Shown here one piece after another: positions 1-15,929 of a DNA stretch of 64,000 nt; the first letter of the stretch is position 1; each line of letters begins with the position of its first letter. The stretch comes from Cacajao melanocephalus (lineage: Eukaryota > Chordata > Mammalia > Primates > Pitheciidae). Both the position numbers and the translations under genes were made by a program. The DNA is taken from assembly GCA_963573385.1 (NCBI GenBank), contig CAUYLG010005113.1, positions 1-64,000 on the forward strand. The letters are read 5' to 3'. The notes below the pieces were generated by a model. It had not been told where the DNA came from and did no database searches. It saw only the letters and a program-made list of their open reading frames with translations.

Positions 1-144
1 GTTCTTCTCAGGCCACCAGTGGGCTAGCCCAGGTATGTTCTTCTCAGGCCACCAGTGGGCTAGCCCAGGTATGTTCTTCTCAGGCCACCAGTGGGCTAGC
101 CCAGGTATGTTCTTCTCAGGCCACCAGTGGCCTAGCTCATGTAT
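1..144. repeat. 36-bp minisatellite, 4 copies (cut by window edge)
   Basis: Four head-to-tail copies of a 36-bp unit start at 1, 37, 73 and 109. The first three are identical. The fourth diverges over its last third, as expected at the edge of a tandem array. Position 1 coincides with a unit start, so the array probably continues to the left of the window. No coding function is apparent. Confidence 0.95.
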
Positions 145-1370
145 ATTCCTCTTACTGCAATGACAGAAGCAAAAGAGGTCAAGTGGAATCACAGGAGTCC
201 TCTTAAGGGCTAGGCTTAGTCATGGGTGCCCACTGTCACTTCTGCCCCTGTGCCACTGTAACTTGGGAGGGGCAAGAAGGTACATGCTGATTAGAGACTT
301 CCACAGGGGCTACTGGTAGCTGAGCATTCAGCAGTAGGGGGAGTATCTGGGTGGTGGAATCTGGCAGCAGGAAAAGGGTGATCAGGACCAAGGTGGTTTG
401 GGGTCTGCAGGGGTGTCCTAAGTTGATGGTTCTTATGGCAAGGCCTTGGCTACTCATCTCTACATCAGTCTGGTTCCCATCTTCCCAAGCTGATTCTGTA
501 AGAGATGTCCTTCTACTAAATTCATTTTCTGCATTAGTTACCCAGATTCTACTTCTGTTGTTAAACCAAAGAACCCTGATAAGAATAGACAGGTAGATGC
601 CAGATCATGCCAGCTCTTCCAGGTCATGTTAAAGAATGTGGCCTCTTGCCTAAGAGACCGAAAGGTCCATACAGAGGTATTGGAGATGGGAGGTGACTGT
701 CATATTGGAGCCAGCAGTTGTTGCCTGGTGTCATATGAGTTTCTCCAGAAGAAGACCCTAAGACAAGGACTTGAGTATGGTTTATCTAGGAGGTGATCCC
801 AAAAAGCACTAACAGGGGAGAAAAGGCAGCCAATACAAGGTATGTTATCAGGCCAGTTACTACTGTGCATAACTAGGGGTCAATCCCATTGGGAAATTCT
901 GGGAACAGAACATGTCTCGGAGTCATCCCATGTGAGGGAGGAGGGAACTGGACTTTTTATCCACCAACTCCCATCAATTATTAGCTGAAGGCTTCTCTGG
1001 TAGGGAGCATTCCCTACCCAGAACTTCCAGTCTGCCCTGAACAAGGGCCAAGTGGGAACTGCCTCAGGTGAAGTTTGCAGGTGTTGGCAGTTGGAAATCA
1101 CAGAATCTCTGCGCCCAGAAATAGTCAGGCCTGAGGAGAGTGGGTGGGACACAAGAGTGTCAGTTCACCTGGATAAAACACTAGCTGGCCTTTACACCTT
1201 ATAAACTAAAAATGGTATCCTAGGCTGGAGGCTGAAAAGAAACAGCGATGAGTGCCCTGTGCTGCCCATGGAAAACTGAGCAACTGAAAAAAGAATATAA
1301 CAAAGCTTTAGTTACTTTCTGTTTAGTCCCTATTTATAGTTTGTTTCTGCTTCAGAGGGAAGTTTAAAAT
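145..1370. other. No gene seen; possible old interspersed repeat
   Basis: No exon or recognisable RNA gene. The part from about 745 to 1150 (a phrase like 'ggaggtgatcccaaaaagc' and the following GC-richer text) reads like an old mammalian interspersed repeat, but I cannot name the family. The short open frames on both strands here have no recognisable domains. Confidence 0.4.
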
Positions 1371-1374
1371 ATGC

Positions 1375-1480
1375 AGAACTTGGTTTTGCAGTTCAGTAGA
1401 CTGAGGTTAGAACCTTGGCTCCGCATTAACAGCTTTGTAATCTTGGGCATGTTATTTAACCTCCTGTTCCTGGAAGTACC
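1375..1480 (+). repeat. MIR SINE fragment
   Basis: The order of MIR landmarks is visible: a 'tagactgaggttagaacc' type core, then a 'cttgggcatgttatttaacc' segment matching the MIR phrase about losing position in the ledger of 'cttgggcaagtcacttaacc'. Old and diverged; the boundaries are approximate. Confidence 0.7.
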
Positions 1481-1710
1481 AATCACATTAGTTTGCTAGG
1501 GCTGTGAGAACAGGTGGCTATAAATAACAGAAATGTGTTTGCCCACAGTTCTGGAGGATAGAAGTCCGAGGTCACAGTGATGGCTTGTTTTGTTTCCTCT
1601 GAGGCCCCTCTCCTTGGCTTGCAGATGGCTGTCTTCTCCCTGTGTCCTCACCTGGTCATCCCTCTGTGTGTGTGTGTGTCCTAATCTCCTCTTCTTATAA
1701 GGACACTATT

Positions 1711-2424
<714 letters not shown>

Positions 2425-2577
2425 CAAGTCATAGTGGATTGGGGCTCACCCATACGACATGGTTTAACGTTAATTACCTCTTCAAAGGCCTATATCCAAA
2501 TACAGTCTCATTCTGAGGAAGGGGGGTTGGGCCTTCAGCATATGAATTTTAAGGGGGGCACAATTTATCCCATAACA

Positions 2578-2871
2578 CCAATGAAACAGCTTACTTATCA
2601 AGATTGATGACTTACTCATCAATACCACCTTCAAGACCCTTACCTTCATGTGCCTACCAACAAAAGTAAACAAACTTTTCATAAACTTTTCCAGTCCCAA
2701 CAAGTTCCCTGACTTGCAAGACCAACTTTAAAATCACCCAGCTCATAAAACCATTCTCCGTTAAGGCAATGTTCTTTCTTACTGCAGTAAGTCTGATAAG
2801 CTTTGCTTAATCAACAGGTTTCTTTTGTGGTCTTTGGAGAGTAGATAAGATTGAATAAAATGATGAGTGAG
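2578..2871. other. No feature recognised
   Basis: I see no gene, repeat family or regulatory motif I can support between the MLT1 LTR and the hairpin. Confidence 0.4.
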
Positions 2872-2974
2872 GACTCTGTTACAGTACCTGGCATTTAGTG
2901 GTGTTTAACCAAGGTTAGGGAAGAAAACTAACATTGGTTAAACACCATTAAATGCCAGGTACTGTAACAGAGTC
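2872..2974. repeat. Near-perfect hairpin (47-bp stem, 9-nt loop)
   Basis: Left arm 2872-2918 and right arm 2928-2974 are reverse complements at 45 of 47 positions. The loop is 2919-2927. In a plus-strand transcript one of the two mismatches (2898/2948) would be a G-U pair. Each arm contains text like 'gtacctggcatttagtgg', resembling the 3' end of L2 ('gtgcctggcacatagtagg'). This suggests an inverted duplication of an L2-like fragment. A transcript would fold into about 103 nt of double-stranded RNA. No matching known microRNA is recognised. Confidence 0.95.
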
Positions 2975-3595
2975 ATATATCACAATAGAGAAGATTTTCA
3001 AAGCATGAAGAATAATTTTTATTTTTCTTCCTTTGTCATGACCAATTGACAAAACAATTTCACTTCAAAAACCTTCTGTCTCTCTGTTTTGTCTGAATAA
3101 ATCTATGCCTGATACAAGTCAGCAGTTTCTAGATTGTTTTCAACTCTTTTTCATAGTCTTGGAATGTTGGAATCAATTAGAGGTTAGTCAGAGGTTTTTT
3201 CATGTGTAATATAATTCCGTTGAAGATGGCAGTTTGTGGGAATCTTGGAGACTCTAGCAGTTGAGTGTGCCTTATGGAATCAACTACTGTTATGTAAATT
3301 ATAAGAAAATAGAGGATAATTTGTTTCTCCCTGTAGGGTCGGAGCATGGTGCTCTTCACATGGAAAGAAGTACTTATCATTGCCTGATTTTGTTAGAGCT
3401 TTGTATGCCTGTCTTTCCCCAAAACAGAAAGCTTTTAGAAGAAAAGGGTTATTAGCTCTATATTTGCTATGCAATCCAAGACGGAGTCCATGCAAAGTAA
3501 AACTTCAACATAAATTGATTAAGTAGAATTGAATTTAATCCTCAGCACTGAGGAGAGTATTAAGAGACTGGGGAAGAGGGCCTTTCATGGGTGAG
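2975..3595. other. No feature recognised
   Basis: AT-rich sequence with only short open frames on both strands. I recognise no repeat family, RNA gene or promoter. Confidence 0.4.
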
Positions 3596-3599
3596 CTGC

Positions 3600-3770
3600 T
3601 TACCATACTTCTTTCACTGCAATCCTGTGTAGTCAGAATTGCTATTGTCTTTTAACAGATGAGGAAAGCAAAGTTGAGAGAGGATAACTTGGCCAAGGTC
3701 ACAGTTTTGAGAGACTACAGGGACAGACTGAAATCCAGATCTAACTAATCCTGCTTCCTAATGGAAAACA
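3600..3770 (+). repeat. MIR SINE
   Basis: The MIR core and 3' half are clear: 'cttttaacagatgaggaaag', 'gttgagagaggataactt' and 'ggccaaggtcacag', followed by the 'gaaatccagatct' region. Plus orientation. Confidence 0.85.
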
Positions 3771-5205
3771 ATGAAAAAAATTGCCGCTTTCCCGTTGAGT
3801 AACTTGGGTGGATGATGTTGAAACCAAATAATTTATTTAAGGCAGCTGAGACATTATTGGTTGGCATAACAAAGAAAACATAACCCAATCAGTCACCAGA
3901 AGGGGGAAAAGCAGAAATAATCGGCAGGGCTGTTTGATGCCCACCATTTTGCTTGTTTTAATAACGTGTTGCTTTTCATGTGCTTGCCTTGGTTTCAGTC
4001 ACAAGCATTACACATTTAAGCTAGTCCTGACTTTCTAGTTAGTTCTCTAAGGATGCATAAGGCAGAAGGACTCTAACCTTGCCCATATTCCTTCTGCATT
4101 CTCTTCTGCAAGCTGGAAGTGGCTTTTAGAAATCCCCAAAGACTGTCTCTGCCTGAAGTCTTTTCTCTGACTCACTAGATGTGTGCCTAAGAAAGAGTCA
4201 CATGCTAGAGAACTAATCTTCCCTGAGCACACTCCAGCAGTCCCTGACAGGGAGTTTGCGGATAAACACCCAACTTTCTTCCCATTGGGTGGATGATTGA
4301 GTCATATTCTCCACAGTTTCCCAGAGGTCCTCAGCAAGCCTGAGCCCCAGTTGCCCACACTGGTAATTTCCTCGAAAATATACACTTTATGGTGTTTCTT
4401 TCCTCTCCTGTCTCACTTCCTCACCCCCTGATTGGTCCTTCCGGAGGAACTTGACCTGGATACAAAACCCTTTTAGACCAAGTGGGCTGGCCAGGGAGTG
4501 GAGACATGAGAACTCATCTCTTCTCTGCTGCAGTGGATAACTGCAGTTATGAAAAGAAGACACTGATTCCAGGAGGACGTGTCTTGGGAACGAGGGAAGG
4601 AGTCTCCCTGAGGTTCACTGTAGGAGAAGGAATTCAAGTTTCAGAATATGTCCTATGAGTTCTATATGATTTCTGAAAACAACATGGATGAAAGCTAAGT
4701 GTCTCCTGGGCACACACCTTTTGCAGTAGGAGAGTTCTCCCTGGAAAGGCACTCCATACACACATGGATGTTTGAGAAGTTCTGCCTTATGAATCTAAAA
4801 ATAATATGAGAGAAACATAACACCTTGTGCTTCAGTTGGTTTTCCCTCATTACATCTGCTTGTTTACCTGCCCACCTGAGCTCTGCCTTTTCTTTCTGAA
4901 AACATTTTCTAGACTCTTTAGTCCTCATAGATTTTTTTCCCTTATTAATAAATTTTCCTATGCAAAAAAAAAAGTCAAACTATTGTATCACTGATTCCAG
5001 ATGCTTGCTCAATACCTTCATAATTAATGTAGTATCAAGTTAGTCATGTGACATTGGGCCCAAAAAAGTCACCTTTCTGAATTACGTTGTCCAAAGAAGG
5101 ATTTGAAGTTAGCTGAGATCCATTTTGGTACATGCTTACAAGATTCAAAGTCCCTAGAGTTTTGGTCTGGTGATAGGGATAAAAGCATGTTCAAGAACAC
5201 GTCTG
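3771..5205. other. No gene or named repeat recognised
   Basis: No exon or RNA gene is visible. The stretch 4240-4560 (somewhat GC-richer, with 'ccctgattggtccttcc') may be part of an old LTR, but I cannot place it. A short A-run near 4964 does not form a convincing retrocopy tail. Confidence 0.35.
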
Positions 5206-5209
5206 TGGT

Positions 5210-5705
5210 AGGTTGTTGGAGTAATGTCCCTGATTTATCCCCCACCTCCCCGTGTTCATGCCCTTGAGATTTCCTGCCCATACTGGCCCTAGGCCTGGCC
5301 ATGTGACTTCCTTTTGCCAATGGAATAAAGTGAACATGCTATAAGCAGTGGCTTGAAAAACGCTTCTGCACAGAGGCTTGTTCTCTCTTGCTGCATCTTG
5401 GAATGCTGTGACCACCACCATGTGAATAAACTTGGGCTACCCTGTTGGAGACATACAGGGCCCACTCCCTTGCACCTCCCAGACAGCAGCCAGCATTAAA
5501 ACCAGAAATGTGAGTGAGGCCATTCAAGACCAATCAGATCCTGCTCACACCATCAGCTGACTACGTCTACATGAGGAACCCCAGGCAAGATAAGCAGAAG
5601 ATCCACCCAGCAGAACTCATCCTAAATGTCTGACCCAGATTACAGTGGACTAATAAATACTTTTTGTGGTAATCTATTACTTCTTAATGGCTTGTTACAT
5701 AGCCA
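5210..5705 (+). mobile_element. Old LTR-type repeat, subfamily unassigned
   Basis: The sequence carries landmarks of a widespread LTR-like family: 'catgtgacttccttttgcc', 'ggaataaagtgaacatgc', 'cttgaaaaacgcttctgcac', 'ccatgtgaataaacttggg', 'atgtgagtgaggcc' and an 'aataaatact' poly(A)-signal-like 3' end followed by 'taatggcttgttacatag'. A related copy lies at about 15930-16485. The exact RepeatMasker name is not certain. Confidence 0.6.
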
Positions 5706-8680
5706 AAGCTAACTTACTGGAACTTTTTTGTCTTTGTCTTACCAGGGTGTAGCTTGGTAACTATTTAAAAATGGGGAATTATAGGAGCCCAGGTATAAAA
5801 AAATGTCATTTTAATCATCAGAAATTAGTTATAATTTACAACAAATTATTTAATGGCTCACTAATGATTAATTCTCAGTTGACTATATCCTATCTGATGA
5901 AAAAACATGTTTTTCTCACAAAGCATGCTCTGTCTTCAAACACTGGCTCAGAAATGAGCATTACACATAACAAGATGGGGGCTTTTCTTCTCTCTCTTAT
6001 TCCTCCCTTTCTGATTGCAGCTGAACTGAATGATCCTGCTCTGGCTATTGTGATTGTGTGTGTACTCTTCATATGGGCTTCTTGTCTAACGTGGCAGATG
6101 TATTTCTCTCTGTCTCCCTGAAGAAATGACAATAGAAGGAAACTGTGGCCCTCTAGCTTATTCAAAGCTACTGAAAGCAGAAGCAGGCTTCAGAGAAACC
6201 TAGCAGAACTTTGACATTTGTAGGCATCCCTGGCAGATTGTGACTATTGGGTAGAATGCCCCGTGGAGATGAAAGACCACCAGCCACAAGTGCTTTTGGA
6301 TCATAATGCTTAGAAAATGACAAACATACTTATTGTTTCCTGACTTAAGTCAAAATAAAACAGACCAAAACAACTCCCACGCCGCAATCACAGACACTTG
6401 ACATTATCCAACTCATATACAACGCAGAATGCATTTTGCCTTTGAAACGGGCTGGTAATGTTGTTTTTCATCTACATGAAATGATGAAAAACATCACTTT
6501 TTTTTTTTGGATATAGGACTTGGGCAAATGAAAAACGTGATGACAACTCGACCTCAATACATTTTGGATTTCAAATGTCCATTCAACAGGAGCGGGTCAC
6601 ATCCTTCATCTCTCATAGAGGGCAGGCATGAATCCCCTGCAGAATCTCTAAACAGTGCATAAGAGACTGGAATGCAAGTTCAAGGACTGGAGGTTTCTTT
6701 GACCACTTTGTAGATGGAAATTGAACTGGAAATGGTCTTTGGTTTTCTTTGGCATTCAGAACTGTGTTCCAGCTAGGAGCTCACTGCAAGCAAGTAAATC
6801 AGAATATAACCTGCATGGCAGATCTTAAAACACATCCAGTCGTGCAACTAAGTTGCATCCAAAGCCCAGGATTAATGCTAGAGATGACTGACACATCAAA
6901 ACAAATCTGAATGACACATACATTTTAAAACACTGTCTGTAAAATAGAGTCGAGCAAACGTTTTTTCTCTTCTGATTTATTCTCTTCATCTCTGCGGCAG
7001 GCAACCCTCCAGCTATTTGGTTATTATTAATCTTTCCAGCCATTCCATAATTCTTTCCTGCATCTAGATCTTTTTAAAAAAAATTATTTTTTCTTTGTTA
7101 TTTTCCAACCTTTCATGTGTTGTTTATGCGTTCCCTTCGGAAAAAAGAAACTCTTCCCATGTCTCTTTTATTTTGGGGGTAATATTTTATTATCATTTCT
7201 ATTTTCTGTTACTTATTATTTCTCTTCTTTCAAAAACTGTCTTGCAATTGAATGTGCACTTGAATAAAAAGGAACTGGAATGAAAAGGTCCAAAGAGAAT
7301 GCTGGAGGGATATGGGGAGTCGAGGTGGAGAGGAACAGATGGCAGCTGTTAGTAAAAGAAAAACACGTCTAATAAATGAAGATTTAGTTGCCCATTTTTC
7401 AAATCCGAGTTTGTCAAGAGGAACACTAATGGACACTGCCAGAATTGGCAGGCAGCACAGTAGGAAATGGCAGGAAATTATGCCCACACCAGCGAGAAAA
7501 GGAAAGAAATGATGGGTCAACTGGGCCTGGAAGAAGCTTTGGATAATTCAAGTGAATCTCAGACTACGAGTATCTTTGTGAAGAAAGTTTAATGGGGGAA
7601 AATTATGTATATGTAATTCACATTTCTCTCCCTCATGCTCACCACTTTGTACTGGGGGACAGTTGAGTCAGCTCTCAAGTTCTTCTTTATTAGGGAGACT
7701 TTGGGAGCTGACAGAAAATTAGTGCATATGGAGAGGCTACGTTGATTTACCTAATTAAGAGCTAGCAGGATCGTCTGTTGGGAGAGAAGAAAAGACTTTG
7801 GGTCAGAATTTTCAGGAAGCTGAGAGATGTCGGGGCAAGAAGAGATAATGTGACACTCTCAAAAAGCTGAGAAAACAAGGAAAGAAAGAAAAGTGGACTT
7901 TATGAAATGTTCCCATTAGCATTTTTTGAAAGAAGAAATACTAGCATTAATTTTTAATGACTTTTGGCTGCTGAACCAGATTTTTTTAAAAGCCTGCACT
8001 ACATAGGGCCTGAGAATTACTTATGTCACAGGAAATCTCCTTGTGCATTCAAGTCTTATAATCTATCCGCCATATCACAATATTACATATCAGAACCATA
8101 ACATTACACATCACGGTATCAGAAACATGGGGGTGGTGGAGAAAGGAGGCATTGTTAGTTTCATCATCAAGCACAACTTGATGCTGCGTTATAATTCTAA
8201 CTTTTTACAGGGCTGTGTATCTCCTGTAAGATTTCATCCTGAATCCTGGACAAAAATGCTCGGTTGCCAGCACTCCACGTTCACTTAGAATCAGACCCTG
8301 ACACTGGGATTTGAGAGCAAGTAGTGTAGTTGGAGATGGCTCCAGAAAGCTCTAGTAGGGAAGAAAGGAAGAGAGACAGGGAAGGGAAGGGAAGGAAACC
8401 AGTAGAGGCTGTGTCTTCAAACTCGTTATCCGAAGAAAACTGCACACAAGTGCTTGCTGACATGGTATTTCATGGTATTTCACCTCTATATACCCAGAGG
8501 CTGATACATACATCCATACACACATACACATATAATTTTAAAGCATTTGCATGACTTAGCTAACTGACTGCACCCGTGGTGTTTTTCACTTACATCAGCC
8601 AACCCTGGGTCAGTAACAATGGAGATGGAAGAGAGACCAGAAACATGAGAGGGCAGCAAAAAGAGGGGCAGGTCCTGTGA
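5706..8680. other. Long stretch without recognised repeats
   Basis: Nearly 3 kb lacks any Alu, L1, LTR, MIR or L2 that I can recognise. The longest open frame is about 116 codons (5771-6121, plus), begins in AT-rich text and has no domain. A polypurine run lies at 8343-8400 and a 10-bp tandem repeat (catggtattt twice) at 8461-8480. The stretch borders the CpG island, so it may hold regulatory sequence or unrecognised exons. Confidence 0.4.
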
Positions 8681-8684
8681 GACG

Positions 8685-8820
8685 GTAGCTAATATTTACT
8701 GAGCAGGCACAACTTGCCCACACCAGGTGCCGAGTGCCTTCCATGCCGGAGCAACCCTATGCGGTCAGGATCACTGAGACCCATCTGACCTCTGAAGAAT
8801 GAGCCTTAAAGAGGGTAAGG
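8685..8820 (+). repeat. MIR SINE fragment (MIRb-like)
   Basis: It follows the MIR order: 'agctaatatttactgagcag', a 'ccaggtgccgagtgcc' segment, 'caaccctatgcggtcagg', then 'aaagagggtaaggctta'. It lies immediately left of the CpG island. Confidence 0.65.
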
Positions 8821-8837
8821 CTTAGGAGTGGAACCCA

Positions 8838-9460
8838 GGCGGCGGTGGCGCACTGGCTCCCAGCGGGAATGATCGCGTTGTTAACAGAGATGCCAGAGAG
8901 GCTGGGCGTTCATCTTTAGCCCGGGGGCGTGGACGCGGCTTTCGTGTCCAGGGAGCCCTAGAGCCCCTTGCTCCTGTGCCTGCCTGGCAGGTGTGTCTGC
9001 GCGGCCATGGATTCACACTGGATTCGCAGCTGCCGGGGGTGAAGCCACCGGGACAGAATGACAGCCACGGGAGGGGACGCCGCAGCCCCGCAGGAGGCCG
9101 TGTCGGCGACTCACCTTCACCCAGGGCCAGACTCACCCCCACGCCAGGCTTCCCTTTTCTCACTCATTCACTGCCTAGAGAACGGGAGCCTGCCGTGTGC
9201 AGAAGGACTGGCGCGCCGCTGGCTGCAGGCACCTCTGGTTCTCTGCCCCGTTTGGAGCGGAGGGAGCTGTGTGGGCCCCTCGGCTCCGCCCCTGCCCGTG
9301 GAGGGAGGGGAGGGCACGAGAACGGCGCCGGGAGTCGCAGGCCCGGCAGAGACCCGCGAGAGGGGCGCGGTGCCCCCGGCCGTTTCCGCGCAGGAGGGCG
9401 GCCCCCGCTGGAGAGCCGGCGAGTGATCTGCCCGCGGCTGGTTCCCTTATAGCGCAGAAA
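8838..9460. promoter_or_regulatory. CpG island, likely promoter/first-exon region
   Basis: About 620 bp are strongly GC-rich. A hand count gives roughly 56 CpG dinucleotides, which gives an observed/expected ratio near 0.8, while the surrounding window is CpG-poor. It contains GGCGCGCC (9210-9217) and a minus-strand GC box (CTCCGCCCCT, 9284-9293). Good splice-donor matches are on the minus strand: GAAG|GTGAGT at 9109-9118, a second GTGAGT at 9131-9136, and GAG|GTGAGC at 9487-9495 just beyond the edge. This favours a transcript running leftward, or a bidirectional promoter. The open frames of 96-165 codons are probably a by-product of high GC content and few stop codons. I recognise no protein in them. 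Gene identity is unknown. Confidence 0.8.
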
Positions 9461-11806
<2,346 letters not shown>

Positions 11807-12460
11807 GGACTAGCTTACTCACAATTTTGGAGCTAGACTGTCAGCTCCTGGCCAGGTGTGGCTTTGAGGCCCTGGAAACGTGGCTGGTCTGAGTTGAGGT
11901 GTGCTGTGAGTGGAAAATACACACTGGATTTTGAAGACTAAGGATGAAAATAGGAGCCTAATTATCTCACCAACGTAGTTTAGAATAGTTATTAATCATG
12001 TGTTGAAATGGTAATATTTTGGATATGTTGGGTTAAATGAAATATATTATTAAAATTACATTTTAATTGCCTCGTCTTTCTTTTTACAATGTGCCTACTA
12101 AAATTTAAGATCACCTGTGTGGCTTCCTTTGTATTTCTAGTGGATAGCATTCGTCTTGATGGTGAATTCAGAGGGAAGATGCCTTGACTAGGTTAGGGGC
12201 TGAAATTCTCCTGCTGGGAAGTAAAGTCAGTACTTGTGGGAAGAGCCTGAGAAGAGAGGGAAAAGAGTTGGGTTTGGGACATATAAATCTGAGAAGTTTA
12301 GTATTCTAGACACAGAGTTTATCTGCTCTATTTACCAGTTTAATTATAGTTTCTTTGGGGCCAACTTGGTGACTATACCTCAAATGTTCCTGGGAACACA
12401 CACTCATTCACTGCTCCACCACTACGGCACCTCTCTTCTCATAGTCTAGAAGAGAAGAAT
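11807..12460. other. No feature recognised
   Basis: Unique-looking sequence. I see no exon, RNA gene or repeat. Confidence 0.4.
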
Positions 12461-12461
12461 G

Positions 12462-12599
12462 TTATCAGGATAACAAAAAAAATTATTTGAACTGACCCCT
12501 AACTGGGAAATTTCCCACTGTCATATGTACTCTTCTGTGCACAGTAGGAAATTTCCCAATTAGGTGTCAAGTCAGACGAGTTTTTTGTTATCCTGATAA
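12462..12599. mobile_element. Palindromic element, possible MITE
   Basis: The left arm (12462-12520) and right arm (12542-12599) are inverted copies at about 80% identity, around a 21-bp spacer. The outermost 19 bases (ttatcaggataacaaaaaa) match exactly. The inner blocks around 'gggaaatttcc' also match. The outer motif is nearly self-palindromic. The architecture fits a small non-autonomous DNA transposon made of two terminal inverted repeats. I cannot assign it to a known family or see a clear target duplication. Confidence 0.75.
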
Positions 12600-12600
12600 T

Positions 12601-14085
12601 ATCCAGGGTTTCAGTTTGTTGTTGGGTTAGTTGTTTGAACACTTCATGCTTGGCTTTCTTTTTTGCTACAAATGTTAATATTTGGCCTATTAACTTCATA
12701 GGAGTGATCTATGGATCAAATAAGTTAATGGTTTTGGAAGTATTTTTGGAACATGTTAAATGGTTCTTAACGATTAGGTTGTTATTGGCCCTCAAAAGAG
12801 AAGCGTGCCAGTTAAGGAAAAGAGGATTTACTTTTCGAGAAACTACAAGGAATAAGAAGTCCCTCGTTTCTCTGACTCTGAGGTGGATATCATCCTCTGA
12901 TTGCTCCCACACTGATTTCAGAATCTGGGCTTGGCAGGAGGACTATGCCAGAACGGTGAGCTGACTTCCAAGTGTTGAAGTCCATAAAAATCCAGTCTCT
13001 AAACCTGAAAAATGTGAACCTGCTTTTCGATGTCATCTGCTTTGTAAAGAACCTTTGATGAAATGACGTGTTTGGAGTCAAAATAGATAATTGTCAATAA
13101 TAGAGGTTGCAGAGTAAAGCAGTCAGGCTATAAAATCTGGATGGAATATCTTCTATTTATCTGGTACCTTTGTTTAGTTAGGCCTGACACAGGCACGTGC
13201 TGAATGAAGAAGAGGGAGAAATTCTATCCCTACAGATTTTTAGCGCAAGCTGGCTCTAATGGTATTTAGAATATATGCCAATTACAGAAGCAGGGAAAGG
13301 GAAAGAGATTTTTTTCCCTGGAGATATTACTAGGCCTATAAAATCAACTTTGCAGTCATTGTTTGGTGTCTTGTAAAACTCACAGCCTCTTATTTCACTC
13401 TCGTCTAGATTCCTCGTGGGGTCAGCTATGGGGGTCATGCTTCCTAAAAATGTGCTGTACTAGGATCACAAGATGTAGGTTCTTGTCCCAGCCCTGATCT
13501 ACCCGCAATAAACTACATAATGAAGGCACATCCATCATTGTCAACGTGCACTTTAATGGCATGAGGTGCATCCTAAAAGCTGAGAACTCTTCACGTTCTC
13601 CCGGAATGAAATGATAAATCACCACTTTTGGACTCAGTCATCTGCTTGCTGGGTCACCTTGGAAGACCAGCAGCTTACTACTTCAGTTAAAGGCGATGCC
13701 ACCACCTACCCCTTCATTGCTCCTATTGGGATAAGAATCAGGTTATACGTGTTTGCATTTTTAAAGAAATAGATACATATGAGATATTCATGTGATATTT
13801 ATCAGGAAATAATTAAGTCAACTTAAGTGAATTTTTTCAGAAACAGGAACTTACAAATTTAGCACCAAATGTTAAAAAGTAAGTATTTTCAGTGGAAATC
13901 TTTCTAAAATCTGCTACAATGCAGAATAGAAATTAACATTTTTTTTCTTATAAGCAGAAGGTTTTATTATCATGTTCAACTAACACACAGTCATGAAAAT
14001 GGAGGGTATCCAAGGAGGTTTGCTCTATGTTTAATGGTCTCAAACTACTCTAGTTGCTGATCTTTCTAAATTTTTACCCTTTCTA
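12601..14085. other. No gene recognised
   Basis: About 1.5 kb of unique-looking sequence. A weak MIR-like phrase occurs near 13455-13540 but is too diverged to call. No exons recognised. Confidence 0.35.
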
Positions 14086-14089
14086 TCTC

Positions 14090-14570
<481 letters not shown>

Positions 14571-14990
14571 CCAAAGACTTCTATTTCAATTCAAGAAAAT
14601 ATAGTTTGAATAACTGCACATGCATAGATTGGGAACATTTATTTTTGGCATTTCAGAGATCAAGATAAGAGGAACAAGGCAAGTTCTCAACCAGTGTTGG
14701 CTATTTATATATTATTGCTTTCTTTAGCTGTTTCAAATGTTGTGAATATCAGTTAATAAAATTGCCACATAGGAAAATATGTCACAATTGCTTATTATCA
14801 TCAATGTATTTCACCTTGTGATAGCAACCTAACCTCCAGACAGAGCCTGGGGAAAATGGTCAAATTTCATCTTTAGAGGTGTACTTTTGCATTTCTAAGC
14901 TGATTAGTTATCAGCAAATGTGTCAGCAAGTGTCTCAGCAAGTCTTATCAAGGGGACAGTGTGATGGATGGAATGACTACTGCATGGAAA
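14571..14990. other. No feature recognised
   Basis: Unique-looking sequence with a degenerate internal repetition ('gtgtcagcaagtgtctcagc') near 14920. Nothing else can be supported. Confidence 0.35.
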
Positions 14991-14995
14991 TAGCA

Positions 14996-15588
<593 letters not shown>

Positions 15589-15665
15589 ACCATGGTTTAG
15601 TACTCTGCAGAGTATTTAATATTACTTGACCCATATATTTTCATTCATTGTTTTTAAAATTAATT
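15589..15665 (+). repeat. Duplicated L2 flank next to MST LTR
   Basis: These 77 bp match 17471-17547 at roughly 85% with no gaps, including the palindromic 'tactctgcagagta'. At the second site this sequence is part of a continuous L2. Here it is followed by unrelated sequence. So this copy is best read as the derived end of a local duplication. Confidence 0.8.
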
Positions 15666-15929
15666 TGGGAGACTGTCTTTGAATGTCAGCTTTTCTATTA
15701 GCTTTCTGGAACATAGTAAGGATGAGAATATTGCACTTGGATCAGCAAAGTCTCTCCCAGCTCGTCAATTGTCTAACACTCATCACCGCTGCTTTTGTTT
15801 CCTCCTTGCTGCTGCAGCCCTCACTATTATTTTATGGTCGTGTGAAAAGAGAAGCTCTCTTCATTGACTCACTTCTCTTCTGGTCATGGCTTCAGCAGCA
15901 CAGACTGCCAAGCTCTCTATAACCTGCCT
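15666..15929. other. No feature recognised
   Basis: Short open frames in three registers, with no known domains or repeat landmarks. Confidence 0.35.

Noticed and set aside
9299..9316. G-rich run in the CpG island as a quadruplex
   Set aside because: Only three runs of three or more G are adjacent; the fourth is GG, so the usual motif is not met.
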